A stretch of 64,000 nt of DNA from an uncultured Porticoccus sp. Its GTDB lineage: Bacteria > Pseudomonadota > Gammaproteobacteria > Pseudomonadales > Porticoccaceae. Shown here piece by piece: positions 55,441 through 64,000 of the stretch (its first letter is position 1; each line of letters starts with the position of its first letter). The stretch is from NCBI GenBank assembly GCA_947259505.1, contig CAMYLT010000005.1:124001-188000 (forward strand), read 5' to 3'. Made by a program: the position numbers and the translations under genes. The notes beneath the pieces are model-generated. The model did no database searches. It saw only the letters and a program-made list of their open reading frames with translations, and had not been told where the DNA came from.

Positions 55441-56619
55441 GTGCTGCTGAATTTTTTTGACGGCCTGCGCAAGGGCGGGGTGCCGGTTTCCATCAAAGAG
55501 TACCTGGTGCTGTTGGAGGCGCTGCAACATCGACTCGCCTTTGCCGACCTCAATGACTTTTACCTCTTGGCCCGAACTTGTCTGGTCAAGGATGAAAAAT
55601 ACTACGATCGCTATGACCGTGCCTTTTCGGTCTATCTCAATCAACTAGATAGTATCGAACAGATTATTGAAGCACTGATCCCTGAAGACTGGTTACGGAA
55701 AGAATTTGAAAAATACCTTAGCGCGGAAGAAAAGGCCCGTATCGAGAGTTTGGGGGGGCTGGAGAAACTGATTGAGACGTTTAAAAAGCGTCTGGGTGAG
55801 CAGCAGGAGCGCCATGCAGGTGGCAATAAGTGGATCGGCACCGGTGGTACATCGCCGTTTGGCCATGGAGGCTTTCACCCGGAAGGTATCCGTGTCGGTG
55901 GAGAGAGCGAACACCAGCGTGCGGTGAAAGTCTGGGAGCAACGCTCTTTTCAAAATCTCGATGATTCAGTGGCACTGGGCACTCGCAATATCAAGCTGGC
56001 ACTGCGGCGGTTGCGTAAATTTGCCCGCAGTGGCGCTGCAGAGGAACTGGATCTCGATCACACCATCAGCGCTACGGCCCGCAATGCCGGATTGTTGGAC
56101 ATCAAAATGGTGCCGGAGCGCCACAATGCGGTGAAGGTGCTGATTTTTTTTGATGTGGGTGGCTCAATGGACCCGCATATTAAAGTCTGCCAAGAGCTGT
56201 TCTCGGCTGTGCGCAGTGAGTTCAAGCATCTCGAGTACTTTTATTTTCACAATTTTCTCTACGACCATGTTTGGCGGGACAATCGCCGTCGTCACCATGA
56301 GAAAACGTCAACCCTGGAGCTGCTGCGCACCTACAGCCGTGATTACAAGGTGATTTTCGTTGGCGATGCCACCATGTCACCCTACGAGATCAGCAGTCCT
56401 GGTGGTAGCGCCGAGTATTTCAATGAGGAAGCGGGTGCTGTATGGATGCAACGCATACAGTCCAGCTTCGAACGGCTGATTTGGCTCAACCCTGTGCGTA
56501 CCGATTATTGGCAATACACCCCATCCATTAAGCTGACTCAGCAATTGCTGGGGCCGGAGCGAATGTTTCCCATGACATTGGCTGGATTGGAACAGGGCAT
56601 GACAATACTGTCGAAGTAG
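55441..56619 (+). CDS. CoxE-like VWA domain protein
   Basis: The 392-residue protein has a helical N-terminal half and a C-terminal VWA domain with a MIDAS motif FFDVGGSMDPHIK (Gly in place of the first MIDAS Ser) and VIFVGDATMSPYEI. It pairs with the preceding MoxR ATPase; such pairs mature metalloenzymes or assemble complexes, but no clear client gene lies nearby. The start is GTG. Confidence 0.9.
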   Translation: MLLNFFDGLRKGGVPVSIKEYLVLLEALQHRLAFADLNDFYLLARTCLVKDEKYYDRYDRAFSVYLNQLDSIEQIIEALIPEDWLRKEFEKYLSAEEKARIESLGGLEKLIETFKKRLGEQQERHAGGNKWIGTGGTSPFGHGGFHPEGIRVGGESEHQRAVKVWEQRSFQNLDDSVALGTRNIKLALRRLRKFARSGAAEELDLDHTISATARNAGLLDIKMVPERHNAVKVLIFFDVGGSMDPHIKVCQELFSAVRSEFKHLEYFYFHNFLYDHVWRDNRRRHHEKTSTLELLRTYSRDYKVIFVGDATMSPYEISSPGGSAEYFNEEAGAVWMQRIQSSFERLIWLNPVRTDYWQYTPSIKLTQQLLGPERMFPMTLAGLEQGMTILSK

Positions 56620-56738
56620 AGTGAGCTTAACGGCCAACTTGTGTTGTACCTGCTGTAGGCATTTCGATAGCATGACCGGGTAGGTGGCTTGTGTCGCACC
56701 GCGAAATAATTCAATAAGAATGAGTCAGAGGTGAAGAT

Positions 56739-58421
56739 ATGTCTGAAGGTGGCCTGACAATGGACGTGGCAGAGGCGGTTCGGAATTCCTGGGCTCATTA
56801 CGGTGTTCCGGAAAAGCTGTCTCCTTGCGCTCTGCACAGCCTGGTGGATGTGTTGGCGGATTCAGTCAACGCTTTTCCTGACAATCCTGCGGTGACCTCC
56901 CTGGGTGCTACCCTGACCTATGCAGACCTGGACAGGCTGTCTACAGCATTTGCTTGTTATCTGCAGCAGCATCCCGAGCTAAAACCCGGAGATCGGATAG
57001 CCATTCAGATGCCGAGTCTGATTCAGTATATGGTCGTGGCCTACGGTGCATTCAAGGCGGGTCTGGTGGTGGTCAACGTTAACCCCATGTATACCGCCGT
57101 GGAATTGGAATACCAGTTCAACCACGCGGACGTAAAAGTGGTGGTGGTGTTTGATAAGTTTCTTGCCCATGCCCAGGAGGTGAAAGACAAAACGCCGCTG
57201 CAGACTATTATTGTGACCGAACCTTTTGACCTGCATCCACCGCTCAAAAGGGGGCTGATGTCGTTGGTGCTGAAGGTGCTGGGCAAGACTTTCCCAGCGG
57301 GCGATGCTGTTTCATTTCGTGACGTGTTGGCGAAAGGTGCCGGATCGCGGTACCAGCCCGTTACTCTGGGCGAGGACGATATGGCCTTGTTGCAATACAC
57401 CGGTGGTACTACCGGTGTGTCCAAACCGGCCATCATCAGCCATGGCAATATGGTAAGTGTGACCCGTCAGGGTACAGAGTTGTTGAAGCTGGCCGGCATG
57501 CAGAGAGGCAAAGAGCGTTTTGTGTCGCCATTGCCGCTGTATCATATTTATGCCTTCGCACTGGTGGTGACCACGGGGGTGCATTTGGCTGTGCACACTA
57601 TGCTGGTGCCGGATCCCCGCAATATTAAAGCGTTTGTAAAGTTGCTGAGACGCTGGCCAGCGACACTGTTTTCTGGCCTGAATACGTTGTTTGTGGCATT
57701 GATGAAAGACCCGGATTTTTCCCGCATTGATTTCTCTACTTTAAAATTGACCCTTTCCGGGGGTTCTGCCCTGGCCAGCGGCACAGCCAAGGAATGGCTG
57801 GAAAAAAGCGGTTGTGAGATCAGTGAAGCGTATGGCCTGACGGAAGCCTCACCTATCGTTTCGTTCTCTCCACCGGCTTCTGGCAAGCAGGGCGCGGTGG
57901 GTATCGCCGTGCCACAGACTGAATTATTAATTGTCGACGAACAGAATAATTCTTTGCCAGTCAATGAACACGGAGAACTCTGGGTGCGTGGCCCTCAGGT
58001 GATGCAGGGCTATCTGAACTTTCCGGAAGAGACTGCCAACACACTTACTGAAGACGGCTGGTTGAAAACCGGTGATATCGCCTCAGTGGATGAGGACGGT
58101 TTTCTGCGTATCCACGACCGCAAGAAAGATATGATTAATGTGTCTGGCTTTAACGTCTATCCCAATGAGATCGAAAGCGTGGTGTCGCATCACCCTGACA
58201 TCACTTACTGTGCCGCCGTGGGGGTTCCCGATGAGCACTCAGGCGAAGCGGTGAAACTCTATGTGGTGAGCAGCAATCCCGCACTCACTGAAAAAGACAT
58301 TCATGATTTCTGCGCGAAACAACTGGCTCGTTACAAATTGCCAAAATACATTGAATTCCGCGATGAGCTGCCTCTCTCCAATGTGGGTAAGGTCTTGCGG
58401 CGGGAACTGCGCGATAGTTGA
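56739..58421 (+). CDS. Long-chain acyl-CoA synthetase (FadD-like)
   Basis: The 560-residue AMP-forming ligase activates fatty acids to acyl-CoA. Motifs: LQYTGGTTGVSKPAIISHGN (P-loop), EAYGLTEASPIVSF, GWLKTGDIASVDEDGFLRIHDRKKDM and the catalytic lysine region LPLSNVGKVLRRELR. FadD-like, but chain-length preference cannot be read from sequence. Confidence 0.92.
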   Translation: MSEGGLTMDVAEAVRNSWAHYGVPEKLSPCALHSLVDVLADSVNAFPDNPAVTSLGATLTYADLDRLSTAFACYLQQHPELKPGDRIAIQMPSLIQYMVVAYGAFKAGLVVVNVNPMYTAVELEYQFNHADVKVVVVFDKFLAHAQEVKDKTPLQTIIVTEPFDLHPPLKRGLMSLVLKVLGKTFPAGDAVSFRDVLAKGAGSRYQPVTLGEDDMALLQYTGGTTGVSKPAIISHGNMVSVTRQGTELLKLAGMQRGKERFVSPLPLYHIYAFALVVTTGVHLAVHTMLVPDPRNIKAFVKLLRRWPATLFSGLNTLFVALMKDPDFSRIDFSTLKLTLSGGSALASGTAKEWLEKSGCEISEAYGLTEASPIVSFSPPASGKQGAVGIAVPQTELLIVDEQNNSLPVNEHGELWVRGPQVMQGYLNFPEETANTLTEDGWLKTGDIASVDEDGFLRIHDRKKDMINVSGFNVYPNEIESVVSHHPDITYCAAVGVPDEHSGEAVKLYVVSSNPALTEKDIHDFCAKQLARYKLPKYIEFRDELPLSNVGKVLRRELRDS

Positions 58422-58493
58422 TTTCCTGTGTCGCACTATGCCGGGCCATGCCCGATCCAATCCAAAAGAAAGCCTGGTTATTAGCTGTACTAA

Positions 58494-61400
58494 ATGAAAG
58501 ATGAACTACAAAAGTGGCGGGATAGCATTGCAGGCTGTCTCGGAGCGGATCGCTATCGCCTGAATCGACTGCTGGACAAGCTGAGCCAGCGGGCGCAACA
58601 GGGCAAGCCTTTTGACCGGGACCTGCAGCACTTTGTGTCGCAGTTGGAACAATCCATCGGCAGATTGCAGGCGCGCCGCGCCAGTGTGCCGGTTATCGAA
58701 TATCCCGAAGAATTGCCCATCGCCGGCCGTCGAGAGGATATTCGTGAGGCCATTGCCAATCACCAGGTGGTGGTGATTGCCGGAGAAACCGGTTCTGGTA
58801 AAACCACACAATTGCCGAAAATCTGCCTGGAGATGGGCCGTGGTGTGGCAGGAATGATCGGCCATACCCAGCCGCGACGTATTGCTGCCCGCACGGTAGC
58901 CAATCGTATCGCTGAGGAGCTGCATCAGCCGCTGGGGGAAACCATCGGTTACCAGGTGCGTTTTAATGAGCAGAGCAGCGAAAACACGCTGGTCAAGCTG
59001 ATGACGGACGGTATTTTGCTGGCAGAGATACAGCATGATCGCTATCTGAATCGCTATGACACGCTGATTATTGATGAGGCGCACGAACGCAGCCTCAATA
59101 TTGATTTTTTGCTTGGTTATCTGAAAAAAATCCTCCCCAAGCGCCCGGACCTGAAGCTGATTATCACCTCCGCCACCATTGATCTCGAGCGTTTTGCCCA
59201 ACACTTTGATAATGCGCCGGTGATTGAGGTGTCAGGTCGTACCTACCCGGTTCAATTGGAGTATCGCCCCGCCGATGAGGAGCGGGATCTGTCCCTGCAA
59301 GTACTGGATGCAGTAGAGGACATCCTCAGTCTGCCCAAGCGTGGCGATATTTTGGTGTTCCACAGCGGTGAGCGGGAAATTCGTGAGACGGCAAACGTAC
59401 TGCGCAAGGCGCAGCTCCCTCATCTGGAAGTGGTGCCGCTTTATGCCCGACTGAGTCTGGCGGAGCAGAACAGGGTGTTCCAACCCCATCGCGGGGTGCG
59501 GGTTGTGCTGGCCACCAACGTTGCAGAAACCTCATTGACGGTCCCCGGTATCCACTATGTGATCGACCCGGGCACAGCCCGTATCAGCCGTTACAGCTAT
59601 CGAACCAAGGTCCAGCGTCTGCCCATTGAGCCGGTGTCGCAAGCCAGTGCCAACCAGCGCAAAGGGCGCTGTGGCCGGATCAGCGAAGGTGTATGTTTCA
59701 GGCTCTATTCGGAAGAGGATTTTAACAGTCGACCGGCATTTACTGATCCGGAGATCGTGCGTACAAATTTGGCATCAGTGATCTTGCAGATGCTGCAGTT
59801 GAAAATCGGTGATATTCGTGACTTCCCCTTTGTGGATGCGCCGGATCAACGGTTGATCAACGATGGCTTTGGTCTGTTACAGGAATTGCAGGCGGTCAAT
59901 CAGCGGGGCGAGTTGAGTGCGACGGGGCGGCAACTGACCCGTATCCCGGCAGACCCTCGCCTGGGCCGGATGCTGTTGGCCGCGGCAAAAGAAGGTTCAT
60001 TGCGGGAAGTATTGGTGATTGTTGCTGCACTCAGTGTACAGGATCCACGCGAGCGACCCGCCGACAAACAGCAGGCTGCGGACGAGAAACATCGCCAGTG
60101 GCAGGATAAGGACTCGGATTTTGTGGCGTTTCTTAATCTCTGGAATCACATGGAGGAGAAGCGCCAGGAATTGGGCCGCAATCAATTTGATAAATACTGT
60201 CGACAACAGTTTGTTTCACCCCTGCGTATTCGCGAGTGGCGCGATCTGCATCATCAGCTGCACGGTTATTGTCGTGAATTAAAGCTGCCTGAAAATCATC
60301 AGCCTGCTGAGTATGCCGCTATTCACCGCGCACTACTCTGTGGCTTGTTGGGACAGATCGGCTTTCGCCACGAGGAGCGAGAGTTTCTTGGGCCGCGCAA
60401 CCGTAAATTCCATGTGTTTCCCGGTTCGGGACAGTTCAAAAAGCCGCCCAAGTGGCTGATGGCGGCTGAAATGCTCGAAACGGCGAAGCTCTATAGCCAT
60501 GTTAATGCCCACATTGAGCCGGAGTGGTTGACGGTACTTGCAGCACATCTGGTCAAGAAAAGTTACAGCGAGCCCCATTACAGCTCGCGAAGTGGCCAGG
60601 TGATGGCCTATGAACGGCAGACGCTGTATGGCCTGCCGATTCAGGACCGGCAACCCTGCAATTACACGACAGTTGATCCGGCGGCATGCCACGAGATTTT
60701 TATTCGAGCAGCGTTGGTGGAAGGAGAATATCGGGGGAAGGGAGAATTTTTTCGCCACAATCAGCGGTTGCAGGAAAGTTTGGAAGAGATGGAGTCCCGC
60801 ACTCGTCGGCGAGACATTCTGGTGGATGACCAGGTGCTGTTCGAGTTTTACCAGGAACGGATCCCTGCCAATATTCTCAATCTCGCCGGCTTTGAAAAGT
60901 GGCGCAAGGAAGCGGAGCAAGACGACCCGAAATTGCTGTGGATGGATGAAGCGCTGTTGGTGCAGCGCCAGCTGAATGAGGATACCGAGGGACAGTTTCC
61001 CAATTATCTGGAGTGGCAGGGGACTCGTTATCCCTTGAGCTACCATTTTGAACCAGGCCACCCTGAAGACGGTGTCAGCGTGACAGTGCCCGTCAGCATT
61101 CTCCACCAGGTGCCGAGTTACCGCTTTGAGTGGTTGGTGCCGGGTATGCTGCGTGACAAGTGCATTGCCCTGGTAAAGGGTTTGCCGAAATCACTTCGCA
61201 GGAATTTTGTGCCCGTGCCTAGCTTTGTGGACAAGGCACTGGTGGCTATGAAAGCCGGAGATATGGCATTAACGGAAGCGCTTGGTGCGCAGTTGAAGCG
61301 GCAAACCGGCATCACCATCGCCCCTGAACAGTGGCAGCAAGTGAAGGTCGATGACATCTACCTGTTGAATATTCGTCTGATTGATGAGCAGGGCAAGGTG

Positions 61401-62372
61401 CTGGCGATGGGACGCCATTTAGCCGATCTGAAAGAAACATATCGGGGCAGAGTGGCCCATACCGTCAGTCAGTCTCCAGGCAATAGTATTGAGCAAAGGG
61501 ATCTCAGTAGCTGGGAGTTTGACGAGTTGCCTGAGGTCTTTGCCATTGAACAGCAGGGCCTGACTATCCGGACTTATCCCGCGTTGGTTTGTACAGACAA
61601 GGGCGTTGACTTGAAGTTGCTGGATAATGCCGCCACCGCAGCTAATAAAACCCGCCCAGGGTTGATCAAACTCTACCAGGTAAGCTATCCCCAAGGTGTG
61701 AAATATCTCCGCAAGGAACTGCTGAAGGGGCAAGATCTGAAATTGAAAGCGGCAACTCTGCGGGGAAGAGAAGTGCTGGTTGCAGATTTGATCAATGCTG
61801 CTTACCAACAGGCGCTGCTCGGTGATGGGGCGATTCCGCGCAACCGGGAAGCGTTTGAACAGCGCTTGACTGCAGGGAAGGGCAATATTGTTAATGCGGC
61901 CAATGAATTGGAAACAATGCTGATTAGCTGGTTACCATCGCTTGCCGATATACATCGCACCCTGAAAAAAATGGGCTTGGCAGGTTTCCAGGCAGCACCC
62001 GATATCCATCGGCAGTTGGCTATGTTGTTTCAGGAAGGATTTTTGTTTGAGGTTCCCCTCCAGTGGTTAGAGCAGTATCAGCGCTATTTGAAAGCCCTCC
62101 TTATCCGTCTGGATAAATTACCTGCACAGCCACAGAAAGATCACGAGTATGTGTTACAGCTGCAAAAGCTCGAGGATAAGCTGGAGGGTGTTGATACCCA
62201 TTGGGAGGACTATCCGGCAGAAGTGAGAAGGGATATCTGGCAGTATCGTTTTATGTTGCAGGAATATCGGGTCTCCCTGTTTGCGCAACAGTTGCGGACA
62301 CTGTTCCCAGTATCGGACAAACGTATCCTGGCTCAGTGGGAATCGCTGGAGTCCGCCATTGCCGGCCGATAG
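58494..62372 (+). CDS. hrpA: ATP-dependent RNA helicase HrpA
   Basis: The 1292-residue DEAH-box helicase has Walker A GETGSGKTTQLPK (97-109), DEAHERSLNIDFLLGY near 193, SAT (ITSATIDLERF), ATNVAETSLTVPGIHY and QRKGRCGRISEGVCFRLYSEEDF, then the HA2/OB-fold and the long DUF3418 C-terminal region. The length matches E. coli HrpA (1300). It rescues stalled ribosomes and unwinds structured mRNA. The C-terminus is intact. It immediately precedes the bufferin operon, separated by 136 bases with no confident promoter. Confidence 0.96.
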   Translation: MKDELQKWRDSIAGCLGADRYRLNRLLDKLSQRAQQGKPFDRDLQHFVSQLEQSIGRLQARRASVPVIEYPEELPIAGRREDIREAIANHQVVVIAGETGSGKTTQLPKICLEMGRGVAGMIGHTQPRRIAARTVANRIAEELHQPLGETIGYQVRFNEQSSENTLVKLMTDGILLAEIQHDRYLNRYDTLIIDEAHERSLNIDFLLGYLKKILPKRPDLKLIITSATIDLERFAQHFDNAPVIEVSGRTYPVQLEYRPADEERDLSLQVLDAVEDILSLPKRGDILVFHSGEREIRETANVLRKAQLPHLEVVPLYARLSLAEQNRVFQPHRGVRVVLATNVAETSLTVPGIHYVIDPGTARISRYSYRTKVQRLPIEPVSQASANQRKGRCGRISEGVCFRLYSEEDFNSRPAFTDPEIVRTNLASVILQMLQLKIGDIRDFPFVDAPDQRLINDGFGLLQELQAVNQRGELSATGRQLTRIPADPRLGRMLLAAAKEGSLREVLVIVAALSVQDPRERPADKQQAADEKHRQWQDKDSDFVAFLNLWNHMEEKRQELGRNQFDKYCRQQFVSPLRIREWRDLHHQLHGYCRELKLPENHQPAEYAAIHRALLCGLLGQIGFRHEEREFLGPRNRKFHVFPGSGQFKKPPKWLMAAEMLETAKLYSHVNAHIEPEWLTVLAAHLVKKSYSEPHYSSRSGQVMAYERQTLYGLPIQDRQPCNYTTVDPAACHEIFIRAALVEGEYRGKGEFFRHNQRLQESLEEMESRTRRRDILVDDQVLFEFYQERIPANILNLAGFEKWRKEAEQDDPKLLWMDEALLVQRQLNEDTEGQFPNYLEWQGTRYPLSYHFEPGHPEDGVSVTVPVSILHQVPSYRFEWLVPGMLRDKCIALVKGLPKSLRRNFVPVPSFVDKALVAMKAGDMALTEALGAQLKRQTGITIAPEQWQQVKVDDIYLLNIRLIDEQGKVLAMGRHLADLKETYRGRVAHTVSQSPGNSIEQRDLSSWEFDELPEVFAIEQQGLTIRTYPALVCTDKGVDLKLLDNAATAANKTRPGLIKLYQVSYPQGVKYLRKELLKGQDLKLKAATLRGREVLVADLINAAYQQALLGDGAIPRNREAFEQRLTAGKGNIVNAANELETMLISWLPSLADIHRTLKKMGLAGFQAAPDIHRQLAMLFQEGFLFEVPLQWLEQYQRYLKALLIRLDKLPAQPQKDHEYVLQLQKLEDKLEGVDTHWEDYPAEVRRDIWQYRFMLQEYRVSLFAQQLRTLFPVSDKRILAQWESLESAIAGR

Positions 62373-62508
62373 CGGTTGTGCGTTGTCGATAATGTCGTGA
62401 CGGCGCTAACTTTGTTGAAACTAATTATGGAACGCTCAGTCTGATTCTTCAGCCTGGCCGGGACGGTCGGGTAAAAAACGAACAATACCACCCTAATGGA
62501 GATTACCT

Positions 62509-62883
62509 ATGTCAAAGATAAAGCTGAAACCATTAGCCGCAGCTGTAGGCGCGGCGTTTATGGCATCCGTTGCAATTGCTCCCCTGGCATCTGCCGCAGA
62601 AAACCCGTTTCAGGCTAATGAGCTGAGTTCAGGTTACAACCTGGCCGACTCTCACGGCGAAGGGAAGTGCGGTGAAGGCAAGTGTGGCGAAGCTAAGAAA
62701 GCTGCCAAGGAAGGAAAGTGTGGTGAAGGTAAGTGTGGCGAAGAGAAAGAAGCTGCCAAAGCTGCGAAGGAAGGAAGCTGCGGTGAAGGAAAACCCAAGG
62801 CCAAAGAAGGAAATTGTGGGGAAAACAAACCCAAGGCAGAAGAAGGTAAATGTGGTGAAGGCAAGTGCGGCGGTAAAGGCTGA
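62509..62883 (+). CDS. bufA: Bufferin-type (HvfA/BufA) copper-binding RiPP precursor
   Basis: The 124-residue peptide has a Sec signal (about 1-29, [18 protein letters not shown]), the conserved post-signal motif [15 protein letters not shown] (32-46), then a low-complexity Cys/Gly/Lys/Glu region with eight cysteines at 54, 59, 71, 76, 91, 103, 115 and 120. Six sit in EGKCG, one in EGSCG, one in EGNCG. In this family a DUF692 enzyme and its DUF2063 partner oxidatively modify the cysteines, and the exported product binds copper. The next two genes are exactly those partners. The role in this organism is inferred. AATGGAG precedes the ATG. Confidence 0.9.
   Translation: MSKIKLKPLAAAVGAAFMASVAIAPLASAAENPFQANELSSGYNLADSHGEGKCGEGKCGEAKKAAKEGKCGEGKCGEEKEAAKAAKEGSCGEGKPKAKEGNCGENKPKAEEGKCGEGKCGGKG
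62656..62871 (+). repeat. Short coding repeats of the BufA cysteine region
   Basis: The DNA carries repeated GAAGGNAARTGYGGY units (15 bases) in tandem pairs spaced by Lys/Ala-rich spacers. This low complexity also opens spurious frames on both strands. Confidence 0.8.
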
Positions 62884-62896
62884 GCGAACAGGCCAG

Positions 62897-63754
62897 ATGT
62901 CGACTCATCGCTTTCCCGTCCAAGGGGCGGGTTTGGGTTTAAGGCGGGCTTTAATGAGCCCGCTGTCTTCCCTGACTACCGATCAGGTCAGTTTTATGGA
63001 AGTGGCACCGGAAAACTGGATTCGCGTTGGCGGTCGCCTTGGGCACCAGTTCCGGTCTTTCACTGAGCGCTTTCCCTTCGTTTGTCATGGCCTCTCCTTG
63101 TCGATTGGTTCTCCGGCGCCATTGGATAAAGAGTTGCTGGGCAGTATTAAACATTTTTTGTCAGAGCACGGCATTCGCAGTTACAGCGAACACCTGAGTT
63201 ATTGCAGTGATGATGGGCATCTCTATGATCTGATGCCGATTCCTTTTACAGAAGAGGCTGTTCACTATGTGGCGGGCCGTATCCGTCAGGTACAGGATTT
63301 TCTTGGCCAGCGCATCGCCATGGAAAATGTCTCTTATTATGCAGCGCCCCAGCAGGAAATGAGCGAAATCGACTTTATCAATGCGGTATTGGATGAGGCC
63401 GATTGTGATTTATTGCTGGATGTGAACAACATCTTCGTCAACAGTATCAATCACCGTTATGACCCTGAGCTGTTCCTGCGCCAGTTGCCCGGTGAACGGG
63501 TCGCCTATGTGCATATTGCCGGTCACTATGAAGAGGCCGACGATTTGCGTGTGGATACCCACGGCAGTGATGTCGTTGACCCGGTGTGGCAGTTGTTGGC
63601 GAAAAGTTATGAGCTGTTTGGTGTCATGCCGACGCTGCTGGAGCGTGACTTCAATCTTCCACCTGTAACCGAGCTGTTGTCAGAAGTGGATTATATACGC
63701 CAGTTGCAGGGCACCTTTGAGACAAGTTCTTCGAAGGAAGTAGCCCATGTGTGA
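62897..63754 (+). CDS. bufB: DUF692 multinuclear non-heme iron oxidase (BufB/HvfB)
   Basis: The 285-residue protein begins [13 protein letters not shown] and has the candidate metal-site residues of the DUF692/MNIO family: HGLSLSIG (His64), YSEHLSY (Glu98, His99), AMENVSYY (Glu143), LLLDVNNI (Asp175, Asn177), HIAGH (His206, His210), DTHG (Asp220, His222) and LLERDFNLP (Glu249). It should oxidatively modify the BufA cysteines. The ATG lies 13 bases after bufA; the same frame is open through bufA but that part is not the protein. Confidence 0.93.
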   Translation: MSTHRFPVQGAGLGLRRALMSPLSSLTTDQVSFMEVAPENWIRVGGRLGHQFRSFTERFPFVCHGLSLSIGSPAPLDKELLGSIKHFLSEHGIRSYSEHLSYCSDDGHLYDLMPIPFTEEAVHYVAGRIRQVQDFLGQRIAMENVSYYAAPQQEMSEIDFINAVLDEADCDLLLDVNNIFVNSINHRYDPELFLRQLPGERVAYVHIAGHYEEADDLRVDTHGSDVVDPVWQLLAKSYELFGVMPTLLERDFNLPPVTELLSEVDYIRQLQGTFETSSSKEVAHV

Positions 63755-64000
63755 CCTGAGTGCCAAAGATTTTCAACAGACCCAATATGAATTTGCTGCG
63801 CATCTGAGAGATCCTGACATTCACCCTGCGCCAACCGATATTGAAGATCGGCGCATGAAAATATACCGAGAGTTGGTCTACAACAATATTGAATCATTTC
63901 TTTCCAGCGGCTTTCCGATTTTGCGCAGCCTGATCGAGGATGCCCCCTGGCATCAGCTGGTGCGAGATTTTATCAGTCGTCACCAGAGCCATACGCCGTA
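63747..64000 (+). CDS. bufC: DUF2063 partner protein (BufC/HvfC), cut by the window edge
   Basis: The reading frame runs from an ATG that overlaps the bufB stop by 8 bases to the end of the window without a stop: 84 complete codons. The sequence [40 protein letters not shown] and [12 protein letters not shown] is the DUF2063 N-terminal domain (DNA-binding-like in name, RiPP-recognition partner by context). It would bring the BufA peptide to BufB. The overlap indicates translational coupling. A DoxX-type gene commonly follows in such operons and would be off the window. Confidence 0.9.
   Translation, partial: MCDLSAKDFQQTQYEFAAHLRDPDIHPAPTDIEDRRMKIYRELVYNNIESFLSSGFPILRSLIEDAPWHQLVRDFISRHQSHTP

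Noticed and set aside
62373-62508. ECF-sigma-like GGAAC element before bufA
   Set aside because: GGAAC is present but no matching -10 at 16-17 bases could be agreed, so no promoter is called.
62652-62864. Long open frames opposite and in other phases to bufA
   Set aside because: They arise from the repeated GAAGG/TGTGG units; the bufA frame alone has a signal peptide, ribosome site and family motifs.

Overview
This 64-kb window is ordinary, densely coded chromosomal DNA of a gammaproteobacterium. The protein sequences and gene order resemble Pseudomonas and the marine Cellvibrionales-type lineages: truD-pcm-nlpD-rpoS, suhB/trmJ/iscRSUA-hscBA-fdx-iscX, ndk-rlmN-pilW-rodZ-ispG-hisS-yfgM-bamB-der, dnaX-ybaB-recR, and fnr beside uspE. 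That placement is inference from remembered homologues, not from a search. No rRNA, tRNA, CRISPR array, insertion sequence or prophage was seen.

Layout. 1-6.7 kb: a cut-off glutamine amidotransferase, then truD, pcm, a DUF368 membrane protein, nlpD and rpoS, with suhB facing rpoS and trmJ following. 6.7-12.3 kb: the complete ISC iron-sulfur cluster operon behind a promoter that overlaps a good IscR operator. 12.4-23.5 kb: a GGDEF-EAL protein, then the conserved ndk-to-der block. 23.5-35.4 kb: assorted metabolism and transport, namely a lysozyme-like orphan, PutP, MscS, a macrodomain protein, a peroxiredoxin, fumarase C, ArgS, the sodium-pumping oxaloacetate decarboxylase OadGAB, and BolA. 35.5-39.8 kb: an oxygen-response neighbourhood with ompW, fnr, a HemN-like protein that has lost its radical-SAM cysteines, and uspE; FNR-type boxes sit in front of ompW and uspE. 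39.8-46.1 kb: exported MsrA, an M14-like/GNAT-C39 gene pair, a secreted unknown, a YcbL-type hydrolase, a dimeric dUTPase and ttcA. 46.1-51.6 kb: dnaX-ybaB-recR and rnd-ycgL-ycgN. 51.6-62.4 kb: two transporters, a MoxR/VWA pair, an acyl-CoA synthetase and hrpA. 62.5-64.0 kb: the start of a bufferin-type operon.

The most exciting system is at the right edge. A Sec-exported low-complexity peptide carries eight Cys-Gly motifs (six EGKCG, one EGSCG, one EGNCG). It is followed directly by a DUF692 multinuclear iron oxidase (BufB/HvfB type) and an overlapping DUF2063 partner (BufC/HvfC type) that runs off the window. This is the layout of the copper-binding RiPP family called bufferins or HvfA-like peptides, in which cysteines are oxidatively modified.

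Other strong observations: (i) dnaX carries all elements of an E. coli-like programmed -1 frameshift, with AGGGAG, a 10-nt spacer, an in-phase A_AAA_AAG and a -1 stop two codons later; (ii) the HemN-like protein beside fnr lacks the cluster loop and the GGGTP motif; (iii) the ompW promoter has an FNR box plus two inverted GGTANTACC elements around the predicted -10 and start site; (iv) an 18-bp degenerate tandem repeat follows ttcA.
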